Program-made: the position numbers and the translations under genes
Assembly: GCA_964476185.1 (NCBI GenBank)
Contig: CAYYZO010000034.1
Coordinates: 1 to 37,652, forward strand
DNA length: 37,652 nt
Origin: DATNBU01 sp964476185
Lineage (GTDB): Bacteria > Desulfobacterota > Binatia > UBA1149 > CAITLU01
Reading direction: 5' to 3'
Notes under the pieces: generated by a model
The model's database searches: none
Told to the model about the DNA's origin: nothing
The model's input: the letters and a program-made list of their open reading frames with translations, nothing else
Shown: positions 17,096-25,129 of the stretch, piece by piece
How positions within the stretch are numbered: position 1 is the stretch's first letter
Layout of the letters: the number at the start of each line of letters is the position of its first letter

Positions 17096-18033
17096 GCGAA
17101 CGGGCCGATTCGGTCGGCGGCTGCGCCGATTGCGAGCGCGACGGCGCGTCGTCGAACGCGTCCCGGCGGGAGGCGTCGTCCCGCCTGCGCGTGACGCTGA
17201 TGCTCGCCGCGGGCTACCTCGTGGCCGAGGCCGTGGGCGGCTGGCTGACGAACTCGCTCGCGCTGCTTGCCGACGCCGGGCACATGCTGTCGGACGTGGC
17301 GGCGCTCGGCATCTCGCTCGCGGCGCTGAAGGCCTCGTCGTTGCCGGCCACGTCGTCGCGCACCTACGGATACCACCGCGCCGAGGCCCTCGCCGCGCTC
17401 GTCAACGCGGTCGCGCTCGGCGTCGTCGCCATCGGTATCGCGTGGGAAGCCGTGCAGCGCCTCGGCGAGCCTCCCGACGTGGCCGCCCCGGTCGCGTTCC
17501 TGATCGCGAGCGGCGGCCTCATCGTGAACCTGGCCGGCCTGGCGGTGCTGCGCGACCACCACCACGACGGCGGCGTCGCGGTGCGAAGCGCGTGGCTCCA
17601 CCTGCTCGGCGACGCGCTCGGCAGCGTCGGGGCGATGACGTCGGCCGCCGTGATCGCGCTCTACGGCTGGCGCTGGGCCGATCCGCTCGCCTCGCTGCTG
17701 ATCGCGGCCCTGATCGTCCGCTCCGCGGCCGGCCTGCTGCTGGAGACGCTCGACGTCCTGATGGAGCACGCCCCGCCCCACATCGACGTGGACCAGGTGC
17801 GCGCGAGCCTGGCGGCCCTGCCCGGGGTCCGCGGCGTGCACGACCTGCACGTGTGGACGATCACCTCCGGGATGGACGCCTTGAGCGGACACGTGGTGCT
17901 TGCACCAGGCGCGCGCGGGCGGGAAGTTCTCGCGGGGGCCAGGGAGATGCTGTCCGGGCGGTTCGGCCTCGGCCACGTCACCCTCCAACTCGAGGAAACG
18001 GACGGCGAAGCGGAGCCTTCGCCGAAGGAGTAG
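17092..18033 (+). CDS. Cation diffusion facilitator, CzcD/ZitB type (Zn2+/H+ antiporter)
   Basis: 313 residues from GTG 17092, which overlaps the upstream TGA by 4 bp. There are six transmembrane helices between about 33 and 245. The metal site is complete: helix 2 has DAGHMLSD (His64, Asp68) and helix 5 has HLLGDALGS (His170, Asp174), the His/Asp pattern of zinc-preferring CDFs. A His-rich loop (DHHHDG, 155-160) lies between helices 4 and 5 as in this subfamily. The cytoplasmic domain has the VHDLHVWTITSG motif. It should export Zn2+ (perhaps also Cd2+ or Co2+) from the cytoplasm. Translational coupling to the CLCA-like protein suggests a link with metal outside the cell (inference). Confidence 0.92.
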   Translation: MSERADSVGGCADCERDGASSNASRREASSRLRVTLMLAAGYLVAEAVGGWLTNSLALLADAGHMLSDVAALGISLAALKASSLPATSSRTYGYHRAEALAALVNAVALGVVAIGIAWEAVQRLGEPPDVAAPVAFLIASGGLIVNLAGLAVLRDHHHDGGVAVRSAWLHLLGDALGSVGAMTSAAVIALYGWRWADPLASLLIAALIVRSAAGLLLETLDVLMEHAPPHIDVDQVRASLAALPGVRGVHDLHVWTITSGMDALSGHVVLAPGARGREVLAGAREMLSGRFGLGHVTLQLEETDGEAEPSPKE

Positions 18034-18037
18034 CCAG

Positions 18038-18484
18038 ATGCTGAAGGAATTTCGGGATTTCGCGATGCGCGGCAACGTCGTCGACATGGCGGTCGGCATC
18101 GTGATCGGGGCGGCCTTCGGCAAGATCGTCTCGAGCGTCGTCTCCGACGTGATGATGCCGCCGATCGGCCTGCTGCTCGGCGGCGTGGACTTCAGCAACC
18201 TCTACGTCGTGCTGAAGGAGGGCGCCAAGCCCGCGCCGTATCTTGCTCTCGCGGACGCCCAGGCCGCCGGCGCGGTGACGCTGAACTACGGGTTGTTCAT
18301 CAACCAGATCGTCAGCTTCACGATCGTCGCGTTCGCGCTGTTCCTGGTCGTAAAGGGCATGAACTCGATGAAGCGCGACGCGCCGGCTCCGGCGCCCGCG
18401 CCGACCGAGAAGCAGTGCCCCGAGTGCGCGATGGTGATCCCGCTGGCCGCCAAGCGCTGCGGCCACTGCACCTCGCCGGTCTAG
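18038..18484 (+). CDS. mscL: Large-conductance mechanosensitive channel MscL with C-terminal zinc ribbon
   Basis: 148 residues. The ATG at 18038 follows GAAGGAG (18024-18030), which overlaps the end of the CDF gene. The N-terminal helix MLKEFRDFAMRGNVVDMAVG and first membrane helix (VGIVIGAAFGKIVSSVVSD) match the MscL pore. A periplasmic loop (50-85) and second membrane helix (86-107) follow. The protein forms a pentameric pore that opens under membrane tension to release solutes. After an Ala/Pro linker there is CPEC (127-130) and CGHC (141-144), a four-cysteine zinc ribbon instead of the usual helical bundle tail. The stop TAG shares the CTAG palindrome with the stop of the convergent gene. 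Confidence 0.95.
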   Translation: MLKEFRDFAMRGNVVDMAVGIVIGAAFGKIVSSVVSDVMMPPIGLLLGGVDFSNLYVVLKEGAKPAPYLALADAQAAGAVTLNYGLFINQIVSFTIVAFALFLVVKGMNSMKRDAPAPAPAPTEKQCPECAMVIPLAAKRCGHCTSPV

Positions 18485-19689
18485 CCGAGCACGCAGCGCA
18501 CGCCGGCCCGGTCCATCTCCGCGACGCACTTGTTGCAGGACGTGCAGCGGGAGCGCTCGGCGGTGCCGGCGGCGAAGCGGCGGACGAGGTCCGGGTCGGC
18601 GATCAGCGCGCGGCCCATCGCGACGAAGTCGAATCCTTCGCGCATGGCCGTCTCGAGGCTCGAGGTCGACAGGCAGCCGCCGAGCAGGATGAGCGGAAGC
18701 TGCACGCGCTCGCGGACGCGGCGCGCGAGGGGCAGGAAGTAGAGCTCCTCGAACGGATAGTCGCGGATCGCGGTGCGGCCGAACAGCCGCAGCGCGATCC
18801 GCTGCAGCCGGCTCTTCTCGACCTCGATCATTTCCTTGAGCGGCGCGCGGCCGCGGAACAGGTAGAACGGCGTGCGGCTCGTGAAGCCGCCGGTCAGCTC
18901 GATCGCGTCGACGCCGGCGCGTTCGAGCGCCTCGCAGACGGCGACCGCCTCGTCGATCTCGAGTCCGCCGCGGAAGCCGTCGCTCAGGTTCGTCTTGACG
19001 ATCACGGCCAGGCGCGTGCTCACGCGCGAGCGCACGGCCTCGAGCACGGCGAGCGGGAAACGCAGGCGGTTCTCGAGGCTGCCGCCGAAGCGGTCGGTGC
19101 GGCGGTTGGTGGCGGGGCTCAGGAACTGGCTCAGCAGGTAGCCGTGGCCGAAGTGCACCTCGACCGCGTCGAAGCCCGCGCGCTCGGCGCGGCTCGCGGC
19201 GCTCGCGTAGTCGTCGGCCGTCCGCGCGAGGTCGGCCTCCGTCATCTCGCGCGACAGCGGCACGCCCGAGAGCAGCCCGTACTGGTTGACGAGCCGCGAC
19301 GGGCCGAGCGAGCGGCGCCCGGGCAGCTCGGTGTTGCGGCTGAAGTAGCCGCAGTGGCCGAGCTGCAGCGAGACGAGCGCGCCCTCGGCGTGTACGTCGC
19401 GCGTCAGGTCGGCGAGGGCCGGCACGATCTCCTCGCGCATCCACATCTGCTCGGCGAACGTGCGGCCGTCCGGGGAGACGGCGCAGTACGCGACGGTCGT
19501 CAGGCCGACTCCGCCGCGCGCGAGCTCGACGTGGTGGCGGCTGAGCGCCGGCGACGGCGCGCCGTGCGGGGTCATGCCCTCGTAGGTCGCGGTCTTGACG
19601 ATGCGGTTGCGCAGGCGCAGCGGCCCGAGGCTCGCGGGCGACAGCGCGCGCTCGAGCATCGGGCGCCTGTCCGGCGCCGAGGTGCTCAT
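18481..19689 (-). CDS. NADH:flavin oxidoreductase, Old Yellow Enzyme family
   Basis: 402 residues. The ATG at 19689 overlaps the TGA of the upstream acetyltransferase (ATGA). It has the TIM-barrel FMN fold of the OYE family: an N-terminal LGPLRLRNRIVKTAT strand, the Gln/His region VSLQLGHCGYF, the signature VHFGHGYLLSQFLSP (178-192) with the NRRTDRFGGSLENR loop, and the phosphate-binding GRALIADPD near the end. The C-terminal cysteines Cys382, Cys385, Cys388 and Cys399 resemble the 4Fe-4S ligands of 2,4-dienoyl-CoA reductases, but this protein lacks their flavodoxin-like FAD/NAD domain. It probably reduces an activated C=C bond, with electrons from a separate partner; the substrate is unknown. 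Confidence 0.88.
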   Translation of the reverse strand: MSTSAPDRRPMLERALSPASLGPLRLRNRIVKTATYEGMTPHGAPSPALSRHHVELARGGVGLTTVAYCAVSPDGRTFAEQMWMREEIVPALADLTRDVHAEGALVSLQLGHCGYFSRNTELPGRRSLGPSRLVNQYGLLSGVPLSREMTEADLARTADDYASAASRAERAGFDAVEVHFGHGYLLSQFLSPATNRRTDRFGGSLENRLRFPLAVLEAVRSRVSTRLAVIVKTNLSDGFRGGLEIDEAVAVCEALERAGVDAIELTGGFTSRTPFYLFRGRAPLKEMIEVEKSRLQRIALRLFGRTAIRDYPFEELYFLPLARRVRERVQLPLILLGGCLSTSSLETAMREGFDFVAMGRALIADPDLVRRFAAGTAERSRCTSCNKCVAEMDRAGVRCVLG

Positions 19690-20720
19690 TCGGAGAACCC
19701 GCGCGCCCAGGCCACGCGCTCGTCGACGTGCCGGTTCATCACGATCTCGATCGGCACGAAGCCCTTCGACGGCCAGAACCGGCCGCCGCGGGGATTGCCC
19801 GAGACGAAGTGCAGCGCGCACCACTCGACTCCGCGTTCGTTCAGGCGCTCGAGGGCGTGGTCGAGCAGCATGGAGCCGACTCCGATCGTGCGGTGGTCGT
19901 CGTCGACGAAGCCTTCCCAGAGGTACATCATCTGCTCGCGGACGAGCAGCGGGGAGAGGAACACCGACGGGACGAACAGCAGCGAGCCGAGCGGCTCGCC
20001 CTTGCGGCCGCGCGCGACGTACGCGAAGCCCTGGCCGCTCGCCATCGCGTCGCGACGCACCGCGCGGACCTTCGCGTCGGACTCCCCGGTGTAGGGCCAG
20101 AACATCGGCGCGCCGGTCTGGAACGTCATCAGGCGGCGGTGGAAGGTCTCGAGGATCTCGTCGTCGCGACCGCGGATCTCCTCGATGCGCACGTCGGCGC
20201 GGCGCTTGCCGTCTCCCGGGAGCGGCGACGTCGTCCGCACGGCGCAGACCGACTTCCGGCCGAAGCCGAGCAGCGACCACGCTTCGGCGACCGGCGCTTC
20301 CTGCGCGCTGACCGCGACGTTGTGGATGAAGAACCCGTCCGCGACCCACTGGCGCGAGAGTTCGGCGTAGAGCGCTTCGTAGAGGGCGGCGGCGTCCTCG
20401 CCATCCGCGACCGCGTGACCGTGAAGCGGCACGGTGGTCGAGCGCGGCTCGGCGTAGATGGAGGCGAAGTCCTCGGGGGCGTAGAGCTGGCGCTCGCCGG
20501 CCAGGTAGCCCTGCACCCGGCCGTCTCGCTCGCAGACCACCGCCGTCGCGCGCGGCGACGACAGCAGTTGCTCGACCAGCAGGCTGCAGCCGGAGCGCTC
20601 GAGGAAGCGCTCGCCGAGGCGCGGGCCCGCGAGCTGCCGGCGCGCGTGGGCGGCTGCGAGCAGCGTCGCGGCGGAATGCAGGTCGCCGGGACGGAACTCC
20701 CGGACGGTCAGTCTTGCCAC
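19686..20720 (-). CDS. Two-part GNAT-like N-acetyltransferase
   Basis: 344 residues from GTG 20720, with GAGG just upstream; an in-frame ATG at 20771 would add a basic 17-residue extension. The protein looks like two GNAT folds. The C-terminal half is clear: FAYVARGRKGEPLGSLLF, YLWEGFVDDDHRTIGVGS with the RxxGxG acetyl-CoA loop, then ALHFVSGNPRGGRFWPSKGF, the usual strand-loop with Asn and an aromatic. The N-terminal half (VREFRPGDLHSAATLL, VVCERDGRVQGYLAG, FFIHNVAVSAQEAP) has GNAT-like strands but a poor acetyl-CoA loop and may only bind substrate. It is coupled by a 4-bp overlap to the OYE family enzyme. The substrate is unknown. Confidence 0.8.
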   Translation of the reverse strand: MARLTVREFRPGDLHSAATLLAAAHARRQLAGPRLGERFLERSGCSLLVEQLLSSPRATAVVCERDGRVQGYLAGERQLYAPEDFASIYAEPRSTTVPLHGHAVADGEDAAALYEALYAELSRQWVADGFFIHNVAVSAQEAPVAEAWSLLGFGRKSVCAVRTTSPLPGDGKRRADVRIEEIRGRDDEILETFHRRLMTFQTGAPMFWPYTGESDAKVRAVRRDAMASGQGFAYVARGRKGEPLGSLLFVPSVFLSPLLVREQMMYLWEGFVDDDHRTIGVGSMLLDHALERLNERGVEWCALHFVSGNPRGGRFWPSKGFVPIEIVMNRHVDERVAWARGFSE

Positions 20721-20800
20721 GGTCCTCGCTCCACGCCGTCGTGCATAGCCCGCGTGCCGAGGCTTCGCCATCCGTCGGGACCGCGGCTATGGTCGGCCGC

Positions 20801-22117
20801 ATGACGCCGCGCCACCCGGAAGCCCTCGACCTGATCGCGTTCCTCGACGCTTCGCCGACGCCGTACCATGCCGTCGAGGAAGCGCGTCAGCGCCTGGAAG
20901 CGGCCGGATACCGGGCGCTTCGCGAGCAGGACGCGTGGGACTTGGCGGCGGGCGACCGCGGTCACGTCGTGCGCGGCGGCAGCCTCGTCGCGTTCGAGGT
21001 CGGCAGCGAGGAGATCGCGGAAGCGGGCCTGCGCGTGATCGGGGCCCACACCGACTCGCCGAACCTCCGGGTCAAGCCTCGCGCGGACGTGAAGGCGCAC
21101 GGCTACCGGCAGGTCGCCGTCGAGCCTTACGGCGGCGTGCTGCTGCACACGTGGCTCGATCGCGACCTCGCGCTGGCGGGCCGCGTCAGCATCGCGGCGG
21201 GAGCCGAGCCGCGCACCGTGCTCGTCGACCTCCGCAGGCCGATCGCGCGCATCCCGAGCCTCGCGATCCACCTGCACCGCGAGGTCCGCACGGAGGGGCT
21301 CAAGCTCAACGAGCAGACGCACCTTCCGCCGCTGCTCGGCCTCGAGTCGGGGCCGGAACTGGCGACGCTGCTTGCCGAGGAACTCGACGGCGCCGGCGAG
21401 GAGGGGATCGACGCGGACGACATCCTCGGTTTCGACCTGATGTTCTACGACCTGCAGGGCGCGGCGATCGGCGGCGCCTCGGGCGAGTTCGTGTTCTCCG
21501 GGCGGCTCGACAACCTCGCGTCGTCGCACGCGGCGCTGACGGCGCTCGTCCGCGCCGGCGAGCGCGAGGCCGCGGCGCCGTTCACGCGCGTCGTCGCGCT
21601 GCACGACCACGAGGAAGTCGGCAGCCGCAGCTCGGAAGGCGCGTCCGGCACGTTCCTGCTCGACGTCGTCGAGCGCCTCGCGCTCGCGACCGGCGGCGGC
21701 GACGGCGAAGCGCGTCCGCGCGCGATCGCGCGCTCGATGTTCGTCTCGGCCGACGTCGCGCACGCGGTGCACCCGAACTATGCCGACCGTCACGAGCCCG
21801 GCCACAAGCCGGTCGTCGGCGGCGGGCCGGTGCTGAAGGTGAACGCGGGCCTGTCTTACGCGAGCGAGTCGGCGATGCAGGCGATGTTCGCGTCGGTGTG
21901 CCGGCGCGCGGACGTTCCGCTGCAGCACTTCGTGACCCGGAGCGACATCGCGTGCGGCGGCACGATCGGCTCGATCACGGCCGCGCGCACCGGAATGCGC
22001 GCGGTGGACGTCGGCATTCCCGTGATGTCGATGCACTCGGCGCGCGAGATGTGCGGGGCGGCCGACATCGCGCCGATGATCCGCGCGTTCACGACGTACT
22101 TCGAAGCCGCCGAGTAG
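20801..22117 (+). CDS. M18 family aminopeptidase (aspartyl aminopeptidase type)
   Basis: 438 residues. ATG 20801 gives the usual family start (MTPRHPEALDLIAFLDASPTPYHAV); an in-frame ATG at 20789 would add four residues. The two-metal site is complete: His83 in GAHTDSP, Asp237 in SGRLDNLAS, Glu271 and Glu272 in HDHEEVGS, Asp318 in SADVAHA and His412 in SMHSARE. It is a cytoplasmic zinc exopeptidase that removes N-terminal residues, often acidic ones. It lies divergently from the GNAT gene with about 80 bp between the starts, and the alpha/beta hydrolase follows after 25 bp, so those two are probably one unit. Confidence 0.93.
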   Translation: MTPRHPEALDLIAFLDASPTPYHAVEEARQRLEAAGYRALREQDAWDLAAGDRGHVVRGGSLVAFEVGSEEIAEAGLRVIGAHTDSPNLRVKPRADVKAHGYRQVAVEPYGGVLLHTWLDRDLALAGRVSIAAGAEPRTVLVDLRRPIARIPSLAIHLHREVRTEGLKLNEQTHLPPLLGLESGPELATLLAEELDGAGEEGIDADDILGFDLMFYDLQGAAIGGASGEFVFSGRLDNLASSHAALTALVRAGEREAAAPFTRVVALHDHEEVGSRSSEGASGTFLLDVVERLALATGGGDGEARPRAIARSMFVSADVAHAVHPNYADRHEPGHKPVVGGGPVLKVNAGLSYASESAMQAMFASVCRRADVPLQHFVTRSDIACGGTIGSITAARTGMRAVDVGIPVMSMHSAREMCGAADIAPMIRAFTTYFEAAE

Positions 22118-22142
22118 GCGGCCGCCCGCGGGAGATCCTCGG

Positions 22143-23063
22143 ATGGAAGCGCCGAAATGGTTCCTCGACGCGGTTTCGACCGCGGCCGACGAACGCGAAG
22201 TCGAAGTCGAGGGCTGCGCGATCCGTTACCTGCGCTGGGGCGAGGTCGGAAGGCCGGGCCTGCTGCTCGTGCACGGAGGCGCCGCGCACTCGAGGTGGTG
22301 GAGCTTCCTGGCCCCCCTGCTCGCGCGCGACTACTGCGTCGCGGCGCTCGACCTGAGCGGGCACGGCGACAGCGGGCGGCGGCAGCTGTACCCGCGCGAG
22401 GTCTGGGCGATGGAGGCGATCGCGGTGGCCGAGCACGCCGAACTCGGTCGCAGCGGCCCGCCGATCATCGTCGGCCACAGCCTCGGCGGCCTCGTGACGA
22501 TCGTCGCCGCGTCCCTCTACGGCGACCGCATGGCCGGGGCGGTGATCGTGGACTCGCCGGTGCAGAGGCCCGATCCCGAGAGCCAGGAAGGACGGCAGGG
22601 TCGCGCGTTCCGCAATCCGAAGGTCTACCCGACGCTCGAGGAAGCCGTCACGCACTTCCACCTGATCCCGTTCCAGCCGTGCGACAACCCGTACATCGTC
22701 GATCACGTCGCGCGGCATTCGCTGAAGCCGGTGGACGACGGCTGGACGTGGAAGTTCGATCCCGTCGTGTTCGAGCGCGTGTCGCTGAAGCCGATGAGCG
22801 ACTACCTGGCCGACACGCGCTGCCGCGTCGCGATCCTGCGCGGGGAGCTTTCCGACCTCGTGCCGCCGGAGACGGGGCAGTACATGTACGAGTTGCTGAA
22901 CCGCAATGCGCCGGTGGTCGAGATCCCGCAGGCGCACCACCACCTGATCCTCGACCAGCCGCTCTCGTTCATCGCGGCGCTGCGCGCGATCCTCGCGGAC
23001 TGGGAGCATTCGCTGCCGCGCGGGGGACGGGTTCACGGCGGACCTCGGGCCGCGACGACGTAG
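22143..23063 (+). CDS. Alpha/beta-hydrolase
   Basis: 306 residues, ATG 22143 with GGGAG about 10 bases before. The fold markers are LLLVHGGAAHSRWW (oxyanion loop), DLSGHGDSGRR, the nucleophile elbow GHSLGG with Ser113, an acid region ILRGELSDLV, and histidines in AHHHLILDQP near the C-terminus. Length and order fit the large family of esterases, lipases and meta-cleavage hydrolases. Nothing in the cap region identifies the substrate. It is 25 bp downstream of the M18 peptidase and is followed by a strong hairpin. Confidence 0.88.
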   Translation: MEAPKWFLDAVSTAADEREVEVEGCAIRYLRWGEVGRPGLLLVHGGAAHSRWWSFLAPLLARDYCVAALDLSGHGDSGRRQLYPREVWAMEAIAVAEHAELGRSGPPIIVGHSLGGLVTIVAASLYGDRMAGAVIVDSPVQRPDPESQEGRQGRAFRNPKVYPTLEEAVTHFHLIPFQPCDNPYIVDHVARHSLKPVDDGWTWKFDPVVFERVSLKPMSDYLADTRCRVAILRGELSDLVPPETGQYMYELLNRNAPVVEIPQAHHHLILDQPLSFIAALRAILADWEHSLPRGGRVHGGPRAATT

Positions 23064-23417
23064 GACCCCTTCGTCGTTGCCGCCGCCCGAAGCGCCGGTT
23101 TCGGGGCTTCGGGCGGCGGCGCAAGCGTCCGGCCGATCCGTTCGCCAACATCCCCCAGCCCGAAGAGATGGTGCCCGTCGGGAAGCCCCGTCCGCCGTGC
23201 GGGTCGGGATGCGAGCGGCCGGGACGATCCGAGGACGGTGTGGCGCCGCCGTGATCCCGAACGAGAGCAGGATTCGTCGATCGCGCGTCTCGGGGCCGAC
23301 CGTTGCGATCGATACTGTGCCATACATCACTCGCCGGCGTTGCCCGACGTCGGCCGACCGGTAAGGTCGCCGTTTCGAGTCCTCGACCGCTCTGCCGGGA
23401 GGACATCGAGGAGGGCC
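23064..23417. other. 354-bp gap between hydrolase and lipoprotein genes
   Basis: It holds the hairpin at 23079-23120. A run that continues one frame to a TGA at 23254 could encode a short Pro/Gly-rich peptide (ADPFANIPQPEEMVPVG within it) but has no clear start or ribosome site. The last ~150 bp presumably contain the promoter of the lipoprotein pair; no convincing -35/-10 pair was found. Confidence 0.4.
23079..23120 (+). terminator. Perfect 15-bp hairpin after the hydrolase gene
   Basis: GCCGCCGCCCGAAGC (23079-23093) and its exact complement (23106-23120) enclose a 12-nt loop, 15 bp after the hydrolase stop. The loop can add a CCG/CGG pairing. There is no T run, but stem length and place make it a likely terminator for the peptidase-hydrolase unit. 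Confidence 0.72.
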
Positions 23418-23795
23418 ATGAACGTTTCGAAACCTGTCGTCGTCGCGTGCGCCGCTTACCTGCTGGCTTCCGGGTGCAACCGCATCGAGTACCTGCCGCC
23501 CGCCCAGAACGGTTCCGGAACGGAACTCACGATCGTCAAGCGCGGATTGAGCGCCGATTCCCACGGGTTTCGGTTCCTCGGGATCCTGCCGCTGGCGTTC
23601 CCCAGCATCACCGACGCGGAGCGCAAGATCCTGGAGCAGGCGGCGATCCCGCCCCACGATCCCAACTACGTGCTCGTGAACAAAGTGAAGCAGACGAACA
23701 CCGTGTATCTGTTCATCGCTTCGGTCCACTCGCTGAAGCTGACGGCGGACGTCGCCGAGATCCGCAGGATCCAGGCTCCGGACGCACGCCGGTGA
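23418..23795 (+). CDS. Small lipoprotein resembling DUF6567 proteins
   Basis: 125 residues, ATG 23418 after GGAGG. The signal peptide ends in the lipobox LLASGC, so Cys20 would be lipidated. The mature part has a GFRFLGILPLAFPS segment, a helix, YVLVNKVKQTNTVYLFIA and a final strand LTADVAEI. This strand-helix-strand layout with the GF-LLG-IP motif is what I associate with DUF6567-type small bacterial lipoproteins, whose function is not known. Membership is by eye only. A second lipoprotein gene starts 21 bp downstream, so the two are probably one operon. Confidence 0.75.
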   Translation: MNVSKPVVVACAAYLLASGCNRIEYLPPAQNGSGTELTIVKRGLSADSHGFRFLGILPLAFPSITDAERKILEQAAIPPHDPNYVLVNKVKQTNTVYLFIASVHSLKLTADVAEIRRIQAPDARR

Positions 23796-23816
23796 CCGAC
23801 GGGGAGAGGTGACGAG

Positions 23817-24122
23817 ATGAGAACGGCGATCTTCGCAGCGGCCGCCGGCGTCCTGCTGGTTTCCGGCTGCACCGCGATGCGGGTGACGGGTCGGGTCCTC
23901 GACTCCGTCACCGGCGAACCGGCCGGCAACTGCTACGTGACGATCGGTTCGAGGACATTCCTCACGGACTTCCGCGGGCACTTCAACGCCAAGGTGCGCC
24001 GGCGAAAGACGGAGACGATGAACGTGACCTGCCCGGACCACGAGCCGCAGGTCGTGCTCATCGACGCCTCACGAACGCGCCGACCCGTCGTCGACGTGCG
24101 GATGGTCCCGATCAGGAGGTGA
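23817..24122 (+). CDS. Small lipoprotein with carboxypeptidase-regulatory-like beta fold
   Basis: 101 residues, ATG 23817 with GGGGAGAGG about 10 bases before. The lipobox LLVSGC puts the lipidated cysteine at Cys18. The mature part reads VTGRVLDSVTGEPAGNCYVTIG, broken by TFLTDFRGHFNAKV, which is the pattern of carboxypeptidase-regulatory-like (transthyretin-fold) domains, then a short basic tail. Such domains usually mediate contacts in the envelope. It is co-oriented with the DUF6567-like lipoprotein and probably made with it. No enzyme motif is present. Confidence 0.75.
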   Translation: MRTAIFAAAAGVLLVSGCTAMRVTGRVLDSVTGEPAGNCYVTIGSRTFLTDFRGHFNAKVRRRKTETMNVTCPDHEPQVVLIDASRTRRPVVDVRMVPIRR

Positions 24123-24227
24123 CGCAGCCTGTTCCTCGACGGCAGTGTCGGCGCCGGCGGGCGGCGGCTCCCGCTGCGGCCTCGTGCGGGGAGGCTCGAA
24201 CCCGCTGGTCGTCGAACCGTTCGAACC

Positions 24228-24264
24228 CGGGGAACCCGAAGGCGACTCCCGGCCGAGTTCCCCG
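24228..24264. terminator. Hairpin between convergent lipoprotein and hydrolase genes
   Basis: CGGGGAAC (24228-24235) pairs with GTTCCCCG (24257-24264) around a 21-nt loop, in the 167-bp gap between two convergent genes. The position suits a two-way terminator; the long loop and missing T run keep it tentative. Confidence 0.4.
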
Positions 24265-24289
24265 TGAGGCGGATTTCCTGCCCGTGTGA

Positions 24290-25129
24290 CTAGGCGGCTT
24301 CGGTTTCCTCCATCCAGCGCTCGATCTGGTCCGCGACCCACGGGTCCTTGATCTCGGGGTCGAAGCCCTTGGCGAAGTACCGACCCACCGATTCGCGGTC
24401 GACACCCCATTCCGTATCCCCGAGCCCGCGCAGGAACATCGCCAGGTGGGGCCAGAAGCGCTTGCCGTTGGCCCTGGCGTCCTTCCATACGATCTCGGGG
24501 ATCAGCGCGGTGACGATCAGGTGGGCGACGATCTGGCCTTCGACGAAGCCCAGGGCCTTGATCCAGTAGGAATCGTCGAGGTGGTTGATCACCTTCAGCT
24601 TGATGAAGGAGTGCTCGAGCTCCTCGGCGATGTGCCACTTCCACAGCCTGGCCATCTCCAGTTGCATGCCCGACGTGTCGAGCACGTGCCGGTCGATGTG
24701 GCTCTTGAAGAAGCCGAACCCGACGAACTCGAGGAAGCCGGCGGAGGCGACCGACACGTAGGTCGGCGTCAGCCGCCGGAGGAAACGGACGATCCTCTCG
24801 GTCGCCCGGATCGTCACGATGCGGTCCATGCCGATCCGGCGATTGGTGCGCAGGTGCTGGCGGGTGTGCTCGGCCTCCTGGCGGATGAAGACGTCGATGA
24901 GGGCGCGCAGGCGCGGCTGCTGCTCGAGCCGCGGATCGTCGCGAACCTCGTGCAACGCCGAGATGACGTAGCGTTCGAACGCCGGGATGGCCGCGTTCAG
25001 GACGTTGTAGAAGATCCGGTAGAAGTCGTCCTCGCACCACTTCGGCTCGATTCCGTCCAACGAGACCCGGATGCGCCTGGACCGCAGCGCCGTCTTCGCG
25101 GTCGGGGTTTCCGCCGTGTGTGCTCTCAT
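24290..25129 (-). CDS. Ferritin-like metal-dependent hydrolase (PF10118-type)
   Basis: 279 residues. The ATG at 25129 overlaps the upstream TGA (ATGA). It is mostly helical with two metal-ligand motifs of the ferritin-like kind: RQEAEH at 83-88 and AEELEH at 168-173, which with helix Glu/His residues could hold a dinuclear iron site. An early RIFYNVLNAAIPAFERYV and the SAGFLEFVGFGFFKSH segment also fit the family annotated as 'predicted metal-dependent hydrolase', which is frequent in mycobacteria and uncultured deltaproteobacteria. The reaction is not known to me; an oxygenase-type diiron role is equally possible. It is translated together with the membrane protein before it. Confidence 0.8.
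   Translation of the reverse strand: MRAHTAETPTAKTALRSRRIRVSLDGIEPKWCEDDFYRIFYNVLNAAIPAFERYVISALHEVRDDPRLEQQPRLRALIDVFIRQEAEHTRQHLRTNRRIGMDRIVTIRATERIVRFLRRLTPTYVSVASAGFLEFVGFGFFKSHIDRHVLDTSGMQLEMARLWKWHIAEELEHSFIKLKVINHLDDSYWIKALGFVEGQIVAHLIVTALIPEIVWKDARANGKRFWPHLAMFLRGLGDTEWGVDRESVGRYFAKGFDPEIKDPWVADQIERWMEETEAA

Noticed and set aside
23064..23254. Possible tiny gene ending at the TGA 23252-23254
   Set aside because: Some peptide sequence looks natural, but there is no start with a ribosome site and the strong hairpin lies in it.
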